From Phaeobacter porticola (GTDB taxonomy: Bacteria > Pseudomonadota > Alphaproteobacteria > Rhodobacterales > Rhodobacteraceae): DNA of 64,000 nt. The notes beneath the pieces are model-generated. The model worked only from the letters and a program-made list of their open reading frames with translations, made no database searches and had not been told where the DNA came from. A program made the translations under genes and the position numbers. The stretch lies in the NCBI RefSeq assembly GCF_001888185.1, contig NZ_CP016364.1, positions 2,790,001-2,854,000 on the forward strand, given 5' to 3'. Positions 1-8,150 of the stretch are shown here, piece after piece (within the stretch, counting starts at the first letter, position 1; every line of letters begins with the position of its first letter).

Positions 1-275
1 GCAGGGGGTGTGGTGTTCACCGCCACAGCAGCACCTGCGGGATTTGATGATGCCTTATCAGCGCTCGGCGGGGTTGAATCAGCCTCCCCCACCGATGACA
101 CGGCCGTGCGTCCCGGGCGTACCCGTGGTGCCATAATCGCCTTTTCTACCAGACTGGACCCACATTGCACGCAGGCAACCATTCCCGCCGCTGCCAGCTT
201 ATCAAAAGCGGCAGCCGACTGGAACCAGCTGTCAAAGCTGTGCCCGTCTGCGCATTTCAGAGCGTATTGTATCAT
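1..275 (-). CDS. DUF1178 family protein, 3' end cut by window edge
   Basis: An open minus-strand frame begins at an ATG at 275 and runs off the left edge without a stop, giving 91 codons. The N-terminus reads MIQYALKC, followed by H12 and a CxxC pair (C35, C38), so C8/H12/C35/C38 could form a small zinc ribbon. This pattern and the phrase FDSWFQSAAAFDKL are characteristic, as I recall them, of the DUF1178 family of short uncharacterised proteobacterial proteins. After about residue 55 the chain becomes low-complexity Ala/Ser/Pro, as is usual for the linker in this family. It lies 98 nt downstream of the EcsC-like gene on the same strand and could be co-transcribed. Function is unknown. Confidence 0.75.
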   Translation of the reverse strand, partial: MIQYALKCADGHSFDSWFQSAAAFDKLAAAGMVACVQCGSSLVEKAIMAPRVRPGRTAVSSVGEADSTPPSADKASSNPAGAAVAVNTTPP

Positions 276-373
276 GGTCACCACTCTTATCAGGAGGGGA
301 TGATTAAATCTGCAATCCCCATAAGTTCAAGGGCAGAAGCACCGCCCCGACCAGATCACCCTTATGGAACCCC

Positions 374-1153
374 TTACCGCGGGGCCAGCAGGCGATCCTG
401 CAAGCGCTGCACCAGAACCTCATGCGGTTGATCCGCCGCAACAGCAAGACGGCGCAGACCGAAATGAACCCGCGCCATTTCCTGATAGTAGCCCGCATAG
501 ACAAAATTGGTCGTGGCCCCGGCGACGGCCCCCAGAACCGGAACCGTCTGTGTTGCCAGTTTCTGCCCCAGAACCACGCTCAGCCGTGGGGCGATCTGTG
601 CAATCATCTTTTGTAAAGCTCCGCCAGTCAGCCCCAGGCGCAGCGTCAAAAAGCCTAGGTCAGCACCGTCATCCGACGCCAGTGGTCCTGCGGCTGCAAA
701 GACACGGATGCAGTCAAACCGGACATTCTCCGCCTCAGGGTCAAAGCCTTCCTCGGCAGCCACACCCTGAATGCTGCGCAACAGGAATGCGGTGGTGGCG
801 GGCAGCTCGACCAACGCCCCGGGCAAGCCACCCAGACCGCCAGCGGCACCCATGGCGGCACTGACCGCGCGATTCACGCCCGCAGGCTGGTCCGGCACCA
901 CGCGCCGCGATCCGTTTGCGCCCTGCATCGCCAGCAAAAGCGCCTGTTGCGTTGCACTGTCCAACCCATTGCGCACCGGTGCGGGCAGCTTGTCCAGCAA
1001 GCTGTCTGCGGATCCGCCAAGCAGGTTCAGGATCTGGATGCCCAACCCCCCCGCCGCGCGATAGCGTTTGGCCAGCGTCTCCAGTTCTGCCTCCACGGCA
1101 GCCGCGTCCAGTGGTTTTGTCAGCGCAGTATCAGGCGTCAGAGTCTCGGTCAT
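374..1153 (-). CDS. EcsC family protein
   Basis: A 259-residue protein resembling the EcsC family, named after a Bacillus protein encoded beside an ABC exporter whose own biochemical role is unknown. It is rich in Ala, Gly and Leu. Two Gly-rich hydrophobic stretches (about residues 99-125 and 200-220) could associate with membrane, and no signal peptide is evident. The ATG at 1153 begins MTETLTPDTAL. No ABC transporter genes lie next to it, so a role by context cannot be drawn. The GNAT gene ends 114 nt upstream on the same strand and the DUF1178 gene follows downstream. Confidence 0.75.
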   Translation of the reverse strand: MTETLTPDTALTKPLDAAAVEAELETLAKRYRAAGGLGIQILNLLGGSADSLLDKLPAPVRNGLDSATQQALLLAMQGANGSRRVVPDQPAGVNRAVSAAMGAAGGLGGLPGALVELPATTAFLLRSIQGVAAEEGFDPEAENVRFDCIRVFAAAGPLASDDGADLGFLTLRLGLTGGALQKMIAQIAPRLSVVLGQKLATQTVPVLGAVAGATTNFVYAGYYQEMARVHFGLRRLAVAADQPHEVLVQRLQDRLLAPR

Positions 1154-1267
1154 CGCATACCCTCATGTTCATAAAAACATTTGTCTTGCTGCCGCGTATT
1201 TCAAGGTTCGCCGCCGTGCCAGCACCGACACCGACCAGTCACGCGAGGCCTTTCACACCCGATAATT

Positions 1268-1777
1268 TCACGATGGGGTGTGCACACCCCGCCAGCGCTG
1301 AACCGCGCCGCTTATCCCCGCCCAGCCACCTGGCACAAGATCCAGCCCCAACACCCGATCCGGGTTCGTCGGTGGCGGCATGGCAACGCCAACTAGCGCC
1401 GAGAACCCAAACCGCGCATAATAGGGGGCGTCCCCCACCAGCAGCACACGCGACCACCCGGTTTCTGCCGCCTTGGCAAGGCTGTCGCGGATCAGCGCAC
1501 CGCCCAATCCCTCCCCCTGATGGGTTGGGTGCACTGCAACCGGGCCCAACAGCAAAGCAGGCATTTGCCCCGTGCCAATCTGCACCGGCCAGAATCGGAT
1601 CGCACCGGCCAGAATACCGTCTGCATCCCGCGCCACCTGGCTCAGCCCGCTGACCGGGGGCACCCCCTCTCGCAGGCGATAGGACGACAACGCCTCGCGA
1701 CCCGGCGCAAAACACAGATCATATAGCGCCTCGACCTCCCAGCGGTCTTCGGGCTGCTCTGCCTTCAGTTCAATCAC
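1268..1777 (-). CDS. GNAT family N-acetyltransferase (YhbS-like)
   Basis: A 169-residue single-domain acetyltransferase. The acetyl-CoA pyrophosphate-binding segment is visible as VHPTHQGEGLGGALIRDSL, preceded by the beta strand LLLGPVAV, and the C-terminal part contains YYARFGF, typical of YhbS-type GNAT proteins. Start choice: a GTG at 1777 (VIELKAEQ) has a GGAGG about 9 nt upstream. An ATG at 1816 would add a basic, unconserved-looking N-terminus and lacks such a site. The acceptor substrate cannot be deduced. It is divergent from the flavin reductase gene, and the 209-nt gap between them should hold both promoters. Confidence 0.8.
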   Translation of the reverse strand: MIELKAEQPEDRWEVEALYDLCFAPGREALSSYRLREGVPPVSGLSQVARDADGILAGAIRFWPVQIGTGQMPALLLGPVAVHPTHQGEGLGGALIRDSLAKAAETGWSRVLLVGDAPYYARFGFSALVGVAMPPPTNPDRVLGLDLVPGGWAGISGAVQRWRGVHTPS

Positions 1778-1986
1778 GCCGCCCTGCCTCCACGCCCGTC
1801 GCCGTCCTGCTGACACTGATCATCACTGCCGCACCTGCGGGCTTTGTCCCACAGCGCGCGGCAATCTCTCCCGGCAGGCTGGTCATCGGCCTAACACGGG
1901 CGTAAGCCTTGGGCAAACCCCGGCGACCGGATCAGCGAGCAAAACCAGCGCGCTACCGCCCCCGCCACGATATTGGAGACCCGCAG

Positions 1987-2592
1987 ATGTTCTATCGCCC
2001 CGAAGATGGCCACGGCCTGCCGCACAACCCATTCAACGCCATTGTGACCCCGCGCCCCATCGGCTGGATCTCGTCGCGCGGGGCGGACGGCGGCAACAAT
2101 CTCGCGCCCTATTCCTTTTTCAACGCGGTCGCCTATGAACCGCCGCAGGTGATGTTTGCCTCCACCTCCGCCAAGGCGGATCGCGACGGTACCAAGGACA
2201 GCGTCGCCAACATTGAAGAGACCGGCGTATTCTGTGTCAATGTGGTGTCCTATGCGCTGCGGGATGCGATGAACGCCAGCTCCGCACCGCTGCCAAAGGA
2301 CATCAATGAATTCGAACATGCGGGACTTGAGATGGCCGATTGCGAGACCATCAGCTGTGGCCGTGTCGCCGCCGCCCCCGCCGCGCTGGAATGCAAACTG
2401 ACGCAGATCGTGACCCTGCCCGGTGCTGCCAACAAGGTGGTGTTCGGCGAGGTGGTCGGCGTCCATCTGGATGACAGCTGCCTGAACGACGGCAGTTTTG
2501 ATGTCACCCGGTTCCAGCCGCTGGCACGCCTTGGCTATCGCGACTACTCTGTTGTCCGAGATCTGTTTTCCCTCACCCGTCCGGATGAATGA
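1987..2592 (+). CDS. Flavin reductase family protein (FMN-binding split barrel)
   Basis: A 201-residue protein of the flavin reductase-like FMN-binding family. Diagnostic is the N-terminal IVTPRPIGWISS, followed by NLAPYSFFNAV, which together form the flavin site of the split-barrel fold. Such proteins reduce or bind FMN/FAD and often partner with monooxygenases, but none is encoded nearby. The ATG at 1987 (MFYRPEDGHG) follows a GGAG; an upstream ATG at 1909 would add residues unlike the family. The CatB-type acetyltransferase starts 9 nt after its stop, so the two are probably translated from one mRNA. Confidence 0.85.
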   Translation: MFYRPEDGHGLPHNPFNAIVTPRPIGWISSRGADGGNNLAPYSFFNAVAYEPPQVMFASTSAKADRDGTKDSVANIEETGVFCVNVVSYALRDAMNASSAPLPKDINEFEHAGLEMADCETISCGRVAAAPAALECKLTQIVTLPGAANKVVFGEVVGVHLDDSCLNDGSFDVTRFQPLARLGYRDYSVVRDLFSLTRPDE

Positions 2593-2601
2593 GGCCCCGA
2601 T

Positions 2602-3243
2602 ATGCCGTTACCTGATCCAAAGAAACGCAATCCGATCACCCTGCCCGATGGCAGCGCCCATGCCGGTACCGTGATGCTGGCCGAGGCGATTGATCACCCG
2701 AATTTCAGCGCCGGTGCCTTTACCTATGCCTCCGCCTTTGAGCCGCCATCGGACTGGGCCATGTGTCTCGCGCCCTATCTGTTTGCCGGGTCGCGTGAAC
2801 GGGTGGTGATTGGCAAATTCTGCCAGATTGCCGAAGGCGTGCGGTTCATCACCGCCTCAGCCAATCACGCGCAAGACGGCCTCAGCTGTTATCCCTTTCC
2901 GGTGTTTGATCACACCCAGATGACCGGGTTTCAACCCGATACCCGCGATACTATCGTGGGCAATGATGTCTGGATCGGCTACGGCGCAATGATCCTGCCC
3001 GGAGCCCGCGTTGGTGATGGCGCCATCATCGGCGCTGGTGCGGTGGTGCGGGGGTCTATCCCACCCTACGCCATCGTCACCGGCAACCCCGGCACCGTCC
3101 ACAGCTACCGCTTCTCCAAGCCGCAGATTGCCCGGCTGCTGTCGTTGAAGTGGTGGGACTGGCCCGTCGATTTGATCAGCCGCGCCGAACCTGCCCTGCT
3201 GGCCGGGGATCTGGATATGCTGGAAACGCTGGCACCGGATTGA
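2602..3243 (+). CDS. CatB-related O-acetyltransferase (left-handed beta-helix)
   Basis: A 213-residue member of the xenobiotic/streptogramin acetyltransferase group (Vat/CatB fold). Hexapeptide-repeat character is clear in the second half (IVGNDVWIGYGAMILPGARVGDG then IIGAGAVV, split here only for length). The histidine of SANHAQDG (H89) matches the catalytic position of this group, and the C-terminal KWWDWP motif is typical. These enzymes move acetyl from acetyl-CoA to a hydroxyl acceptor. Resistance to chloramphenicol should not be assumed, as most chromosomal homologues have unknown acceptors. It follows the flavin reductase by 9 nt and ends at the bidirectional terminator shared with the sulP-type gene. 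Confidence 0.85.
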   Translation: MPLPDPKKRNPITLPDGSAHAGTVMLAEAIDHPNFSAGAFTYASAFEPPSDWAMCLAPYLFAGSRERVVIGKFCQIAEGVRFITASANHAQDGLSCYPFPVFDHTQMTGFQPDTRDTIVGNDVWIGYGAMILPGARVGDGAIIGAGAVVRGSIPPYAIVTGNPGTVHSYRFSKPQIARLLSLKWWDWPVDLISRAEPALLAGDLDMLETLAPD

Positions 3244-3287
3244 TCCCTGCCCCACCAGATATGTCAAAACCGTCAAGACATCATAAA

Positions 3288-3318
3288 AATCCCGCGACAC
3301 CGATAGGGTCGCGGGATT
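3288..3318. terminator. Bidirectional rho-independent terminator
   Basis: A perfect 11-bp inverted repeat (AATCCCGCGAC / GTCGCGGGATT) with a 9-nt loop sits between two convergent genes. Read on the minus strand the stem is followed by a T-run, so it terminates the SulP transporter gene well. On the plus strand it is followed by CATTTT and probably also stops the acetyltransferase transcript. Confidence 0.85.
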
Positions 3319-3343
3319 CATTTTAAGGCATCAATTTTGCGGC

Positions 3344-4984
3344 TTAGTGCCCGCCCAGAATCCCGGTTTTGACCGAGTAATCCACAGCGATCTCATAGTC
3401 CGGGTCATCGTCACTATCGACCATCAGATGCCCCGCCTTGGTCAGCAGCTGATGACAATCACGGCTCAGATGGCGCAGAACAATTGTCTTGCCCTCTGCC
3501 TCGTAACGACCCGCCAGTGTTTCGATCGCTTGCAGCGCGGATTGATCCACCACCCGGCTGCGGGCAAAATCCACGATCACGTGATCTGGGTCATTCGCCA
3601 CATCGAACAGCTCAATAAACCCATCGGTGGAGCCAAAAAACAGCGGTCCCTCGATCTCGTAAACCTTGGCGCCCTTGTCGCTCTCGGACTCGCGGGTATA
3701 GGCGTGAATGCGGCGCGCATTGTTCCAGGCATAAGCCAGGGCTGAGACGATCACACCCACAACCACCGCAATCGCCAGGTCGGTCATCACCGTCACCACG
3801 GTCACCAGAACGATGACAAAGGCATCCATCAAGGGCACTTTGGTCATCACCTTGAAGCTGTTCCAGGCAAAGGTGCCGATCACCACCATGAACATCACGC
3901 CCACCAGTGCGGCCAGCGGGATCTGTTCAATCAATGGCGAGGCGACAACGATGAACGCCAGCAGGAACAGCGCCGCGGCAATGCCCGCGATCCGCGTCCG
4001 GCCACCGGATTTCACGTTGATCATCGACTGGCCGATCATCGCACAGCCGCCCATGCCGCCAAAGAACCCCGTCACCACATTCGACGCGCCCTGCGCGATG
4101 CATTCCTGGCTGGCCCCCCCGCGCTTGCCGGTGATTTCGCCCACCAGGTTCAGCGTCAGCAGGCTCTCGATCAGGCCAATCGCTGCCAGGATCACCGCAT
4201 AGGGCAGGATAATCCACAGCGTCTCCAGCGTGAACGGCGCCAGTGCAGTGCCATAGAGCCCTTCACCGGTGCCAAACGGATTGTGGAAGGACGGCAAACC
4301 ACCCTTGATCGAGGCCATATCACCAACGGTTGGCACGTTAATGCCAAAAACAATGACCAACGCCGCGACAATACCAATACCAGCCAGCGGCGCCGGAATG
4401 ATCGCGGTGATCTTGGGCGTGCCCCAAATGATCAGCATGGTCAGCCCCACCAGACCCAGCATCATCACCAATTGTGAATTGGCCAACCAGGCGTCTGTGT
4501 TATCCGGATCCTTGAACTGGGTCAGCTGCGCCAGAAAGATCACAATCGCCAGACCGTTCACAAAGCCCAGCATCACCGGATGCGGCACCAGGCGGATAAA
4601 CTTGCCCCAATGCATCACTCCCGCGATGATCTGCAAAATCCCCATCAGCACCACGGTGGCAAAGAGGTACTCAACCCCGTGCTGTGCGACCAACGCCACC
4701 ATAACAACAGCCAGCGCTCCGGTCGCGCCCGAGATCATGCCAGGCCGTCCACCAAAAACCGCAGTAATCAGCCCGACCATAAAGGCCGCATATAGCCCGA
4801 CCAGCGGATGCACACCCGCGACAAAGGCAAAGGCCACCGCCTCCGGCACCAAGGCCAGCGCGACGGTCAGGCCGGACAACAGCTCCGTGCGCACCCGAGA
4901 GACGGTAAAGCCCTCATCCTGCATGATGGAAAGATTGGGCGGTGAAATCTGCTTGGCGAGCGTCGCCATAATGCCGCGTGTCAT
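3344..4984 (-). CDS. SulP family inorganic anion transporter with STAS domain
   Basis: A 546-residue inner-membrane carrier of the SulP/SLC26 family. After a short cytoplasmic N-terminus come about a dozen hydrophobic segments, including the family region LVPEAVAFAFVAGVHPLVGLY and the GGMGGCAMIGQS segment. The C-terminal ~110 residues (YEIEGPLFFGSTDGFIELFD onward) form a STAS domain. Substrates in this family include sulfate, bicarbonate and organic anions; the actual one is not deducible. The ATG at 4984 has AGGTGA just upstream, and an in-frame ATG five codons later lacks a ribosome site. No carbonic anhydrase or sulfate-assimilation genes lie beside it. Divergent from the pentapeptide-like gene. 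Confidence 0.9.
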   Translation of the reverse strand: MTRGIMATLAKQISPPNLSIMQDEGFTVSRVRTELLSGLTVALALVPEAVAFAFVAGVHPLVGLYAAFMVGLITAVFGGRPGMISGATGALAVVMVALVAQHGVEYLFATVVLMGILQIIAGVMHWGKFIRLVPHPVMLGFVNGLAIVIFLAQLTQFKDPDNTDAWLANSQLVMMLGLVGLTMLIIWGTPKITAIIPAPLAGIGIVAALVIVFGINVPTVGDMASIKGGLPSFHNPFGTGEGLYGTALAPFTLETLWIILPYAVILAAIGLIESLLTLNLVGEITGKRGGASQECIAQGASNVVTGFFGGMGGCAMIGQSMINVKSGGRTRIAGIAAALFLLAFIVVASPLIEQIPLAALVGVMFMVVIGTFAWNSFKVMTKVPLMDAFVIVLVTVVTVMTDLAIAVVVGVIVSALAYAWNNARRIHAYTRESESDKGAKVYEIEGPLFFGSTDGFIELFDVANDPDHVIVDFARSRVVDQSALQAIETLAGRYEAEGKTIVLRHLSRDCHQLLTKAGHLMVDSDDDPDYEIAVDYSVKTGILGGH

Positions 4985-5120
4985 GGGGTCACCTGTGATC
5001 GGGAAAGGGTCATGTTAGCGCCGCCCCTAGCGGAATTCCGCCATTGGGGCAAGGGCACGGCCCTTTGCGCCGCTTTCCTATGAGGTTCAGCCGCTGATTG
5101 GGTCAACCCTCCTGCCCAAT

Positions 5121-5138
5121 TGTTTCGCACGCGAAACA
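5121..5138. promoter_or_regulatory. 18-bp palindrome TGTTTCGCACGCGAAACA (copy 1)
   Basis: An inverted repeat of 8-bp arms around AC, in the gap between the divergent SulP transporter (start 4984) and the pentapeptide-like gene (start 5257). The same 18 bases occur at 59299-59316, also in an intergenic region. It resembles a dimeric regulator operator. It is not the usual 16-bp parS sequence, because the centre differs and is two bases longer. The regulator is unknown. Confidence 0.55.
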
Positions 5139-5256
5139 TTGCGGCAGCGCTGCTGACATTAAGCTTAAGAGATTGGTAACACTTAGCCACTCGCCCCACC
5201 TTGATTTGCCGGTGTTTTCACGAAACTGTCGCGTCATTGCACCCAAAGGATTTGAC

Positions 5257-6909
5257 ATGCTGCGATTTCAGAGCTGGGAAGAGATTGAGCCAACAGCCAC
5301 CGAGGCGGAGCGAAAGCTGAAAGCGGCGGTGGAAGCGGGAGAATTCTGCCGCTGCGGCCCCGATGGTCAAACACCACCAGAGCCAGACGACTGGTCAAAC
5401 CTTCCATCTGCGCGGCACATCCGCGCCGATGTGCTGCGGTTTTTCCTGTTGGGTGGCTGTACTGATGCCACTGTCACGGAAATCGGCGTTCTGCTTACGG
5501 GGGCATTTGTCAGTGGCGAACTGTCTTTAATAGACTGTGAAGTCGCACGGAATTTAATGTTTCACAATTGCGTATTCCAACATGGCATCTACGCCACCCG
5601 CTGCACCGCATTGAAAAACGTCGCGCTGGTCTCCTGCAAACTGCCGTATCTTGAAGCTGCCGGCCTCAAAACCGGTGGCCAGCTGTCCTGCATCGGCACA
5701 GAGTTCAAGAACGAGGACGAGATCGCACTGGACCTCCAGGGTGCTGATATTGGCCATGACCTATTCCTCCGCTCTGCGAAAATCTTCGGCGAAGCGGATC
5801 TGAATGGCCTCAAAACCGGTGGCCAGCTGTCCTGCATCGGCACAGAGTTCAAGAACAAGGACGGAAAGGCGCTGAACCTCCAAAACGCGGATATTGGCCA
5901 GAGCCTATTCCTCTCCTCTGCAAAAATCTTCGGCGAAGCGTATCTGATTGGCCTCAAAACCGGTGGCCATCTCGACTGCACCGCCGCCGAGTTCCAGAAC
6001 AAGGACGGAAGGGCGCTGAACCTCCAAAACGCCAATATTGCAAGAGGCTTCATCTTCCGAGACCAGACCGCTGTCCAAGGCGTCGTAGATCTCAACGCAG
6101 CAAGATGCGGCGAACTTGTTGATGATCCCGACTGCTGGCCAGACGATGCGCAAAACGGTGAAAACCTCATCCTTGACGGCTTCACCTATCACCGCATCTT
6201 CGGCCCCACCGATGCCCGTACCCGGCTCAACTGGCTGGCCCGTGGTGACACCTGGCGTGGTGAATTCTTCCCTCAGCCCTACAAACAACTCGCCAAGGTT
6301 CTGCACGATATGGGGCATGAGACGGATGCAACCAAGGTCCGGGTCGCACTCGGAAAAAAGCTGCGACACCACGCCCGCAAAGAGCGCATTGCAAACGCCA
6401 AACACCCCATTCAACGCCTGTGGGCCATGGCAACAACGCCCGCCCTTTTGATCTGGCACAGCCTCTCCCTGCTCTTGACGGGCCATGGTTTTCGCCCAGA
6501 ACGCAGCCTGATCGCCTTGGTGCTTCTGTGGGGTCTCGCCACCCTCCCCGCCCACCTCGCCTGGGAGGAAGGCAGCTTTGCCCCCAATTCGGCCGTTGCG
6601 CTACAATCAGGGGGCTGGGCGACATACCACGCAGACGATAACCACCCACCTCATCCCAACCCAGCCAAGGACTGGAGCCTGACCTCCACCATTGGCCGCG
6701 ACTGGGAAAGCTTCAATCGCTATGCCTATGCGGCAGATCTTGTCGTCCCTATCATTGACCTAGGCCAGACCGATGCTTGGGCGCCCTCCACCACCCGCGG
6801 GCCATGGGGCTGGCATCTCTGGTGGGCGCGCTGGGTGTTCACGCTGGCGGGCTGGATTGTTACCGCCCTTGGCGCGGCGGCTTTGACCGGGATCATCCGG
6901 CGCGAGTGA
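5257..6909 (+). CDS. Membrane protein with 48-residue pentapeptide-like repeats
   Basis: A 550-residue protein. Residues ~1-130 are an alpha/beta region without recognised motif. From ~136 there are three 48-residue repeats (starting GLKTGGQLSCIGTEFKN; DNA copies at 5662, 5806 and 5950), giving a beta-helix-like block of the kind seen in pentapeptide-type membrane proteins. The C-terminal third has hydrophobic segments (around SLIALVLLWGLATL and VFTLAGWIVTALGAAALT) separated by a Trp-rich loop, so the C-terminus is membrane anchored. The ATG at 5257 (MLRFQSWEE) is preceded by AAGGA; an upstream ATG at 5098 would translate the intergenic palindrome. Related proteins are sometimes labelled membrane-associated oxidoreductase, but no redox motif is visible. 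Function unknown. Confidence 0.75.
   Translation: MLRFQSWEEIEPTATEAERKLKAAVEAGEFCRCGPDGQTPPEPDDWSNLPSARHIRADVLRFFLLGGCTDATVTEIGVLLTGAFVSGELSLIDCEVARNLMFHNCVFQHGIYATRCTALKNVALVSCKLPYLEAAGLKTGGQLSCIGTEFKNEDEIALDLQGADIGHDLFLRSAKIFGEADLNGLKTGGQLSCIGTEFKNKDGKALNLQNADIGQSLFLSSAKIFGEAYLIGLKTGGHLDCTAAEFQNKDGRALNLQNANIARGFIFRDQTAVQGVVDLNAARCGELVDDPDCWPDDAQNGENLILDGFTYHRIFGPTDARTRLNWLARGDTWRGEFFPQPYKQLAKVLHDMGHETDATKVRVALGKKLRHHARKERIANAKHPIQRLWAMATTPALLIWHSLSLLLTGHGFRPERSLIALVLLWGLATLPAHLAWEEGSFAPNSAVALQSGGWATYHADDNHPPHPNPAKDWSLTSTIGRDWESFNRYAYAADLVVPIIDLGQTDAWAPSTTRGPWGWHLWWARWVFTLAGWIVTALGAAALTGIIRRE
5662..6093 (+). repeat. Tandem 144-nt coding repeats (three copies)
   Basis: Three in-frame direct repeats start at 5662, 5806 and 5950, each exactly 144 nt (48 codons). 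The first 51 nt of copies 1 and 2 are identical, and copies 2 and 3 share long identical blocks in their later parts. The third copy decays toward its end. The near-identity at synonymous sites suggests recent duplication or gene conversion, and copy number may vary between strains. Confidence 0.85.
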
Positions 6910-6951
6910 CCGCCGCCTGTCATCTTTCCCAAAATACTCTCGCCGAAGGCC

Positions 6952-7018
6952 TTGATCCCGCCCATTGGGCGGTATCAATCACATCAGCGCGGTGCCGCCC
7001 ATTGGGCGGTATCAATCA
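6952..7018. repeat. Two direct copies of a 24-bp palindromic unit
   Basis: The 24-bp sequence at 6958-6981 recurs exactly at 6995-7018, a 37-bp period. Each copy contains CCGCCCATTGGGCGG, an inverted repeat, followed by TATCAATCA. The first copy is preceded by TTGATC, extending its dyad (TTGATC...TATCAA, one mismatch). The unit lies between the stop of the repeat-protein gene (6909) and mtnP (7093). It could be a tandem operator in the mtnP leader or a pair of terminator stems. No T-run follows. Confidence 0.7.
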
Positions 7019-7092
7019 ATTTCCCCCCGGACGCTTGTCAAACCAGCTCCGGCTCAGGCACAACCAAGTGAGCAGCACAAGGGACAGATCAC

Positions 7093-7968
7093 GTGACACA
7101 GGATACAATGATTGCGGTTATCGGCGGCTCGGGCCTCTATGACATCGACGGGCTGCAAAACGCCGAATGGGTCACAGTGGAAACGCCCTGGGGGGCGCCC
7201 TCAGATCAGATCCTGACCGGCGACCTCGATGGCGTGAAAATGGCGTTTCTGCCCCGTCACGGGCGCGGCCATGTGCATTCCCCGACCAAGGTTCCCTATC
7301 GCGCCAATATCGACGCGCTGAAACGTCTTGGCGTCACAGATGTCTTCTCCATCTCCGCCTGCGGCTCCTTCCGCGAGAACATGGCTCCGGGGGATTTTGT
7401 TATTGTTGACCAGTTCATCGACCGCACATTTGCGCGCGATAAGAGCTTCTTCGGCACCGGCTGTGTGGCCCATGTGAGCGTGGCGCACCCGACCTGCGAG
7501 CGCCTGTCCGATGCGGCAGAGAGCGCCGCCAGAGATGCCGGCATCAAAGTGCATCGCGGCGGCACCTATCTGTGTATGGAGGGGCCGCAGTTCTCCTCCA
7601 TGGCGGAAAGCAAAATGTACCGCAGCTGGGGCTGTGACGTGATTGGCATGACCAATATGCCCGAGGCGAAACTGGCCCGCGAGGCTGAACTTTGCTATGC
7701 CTCCATCGCCATGGTGACGGATTTCGACAGCTGGCACCCCGAACATGGCGCGGTGGAGATCACTGACATCATCGCCACCCTCACCGGCAACTCCGCCAAG
7801 GGCCGCGCGCTGGTACAGCGCCTGCCAGCCCTGCTGGGCCAGACCCGCGCCGCCTGCCCGCACGGCTGCGATACCGCGCTGGAACATGCCATCATGACCG
7901 CCCCGGAAAAACGCAGCGCCGCCCTAGTGGCCAAACTGGATGCCGTCGCAGGTCGCGTTCTGGGCTAG
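7093..7968 (+). CDS. mtnP: S-methyl-5'-thioadenosine phosphorylase
   Basis: A 291-residue phosphorylase that cleaves 5'-methylthioadenosine with phosphate to adenine and 5-methylthioribose-1-phosphate. Family landmarks are GGSG (11-14), PRHGRGH (54-60), the substrate-loop MEGPQFS (162-168) and TDFDSW (209-214). The aspartates of the last motif mark preference for 6-aminopurines over the 6-oxopurines used by classical purine nucleoside phosphorylases. The GTG at 7093 has AAGGGA upstream; an ATG at 7108 is an alternative. The apt gene 182 nt downstream handles the adenine released, so the two form a salvage pair. Methylthioadenosine arises from polyamine and acyl-homoserine lactone synthesis. 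Confidence 0.95.
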   Translation: MTQDTMIAVIGGSGLYDIDGLQNAEWVTVETPWGAPSDQILTGDLDGVKMAFLPRHGRGHVHSPTKVPYRANIDALKRLGVTDVFSISACGSFRENMAPGDFVIVDQFIDRTFARDKSFFGTGCVAHVSVAHPTCERLSDAAESAARDAGIKVHRGGTYLCMEGPQFSSMAESKMYRSWGCDVIGMTNMPEAKLAREAELCYASIAMVTDFDSWHPEHGAVEITDIIATLTGNSAKGRALVQRLPALLGQTRAACPHGCDTALEHAIMTAPEKRSAALVAKLDAVAGRVLG

Positions 7969-8150
7969 GCTCACCGCGATGGGGGCGCGCGGCTGGTTCC
8001 GAAAGGTCACAGCCATGCCCCGTAACCGTGCCATCTGCGCCCCAGACTTGCCTGCATCCCCGGCATCGGCGACATATTCCAGGTCCCGCTGCCCGCACCG
8101 GTCGCAGGTGACACAGATAGACACCCAGACGACCACAAAGGGGACCCCCT

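Noticed and set aside
2602-3243. Calling the CatB-like gene an antibiotic resistance determinant
   Set aside because: The fold and H89 fit the family, but chromosomal homologues are widespread with unknown acceptors and there is no mobile context.
5121-5138. Reading the palindrome as a classical parS site
   Set aside because: The consensus parS is a 16-mer with a CACGTG centre. Here the centre is CGCACGCG and the unit is 18 bases, so ParB binding cannot be claimed.
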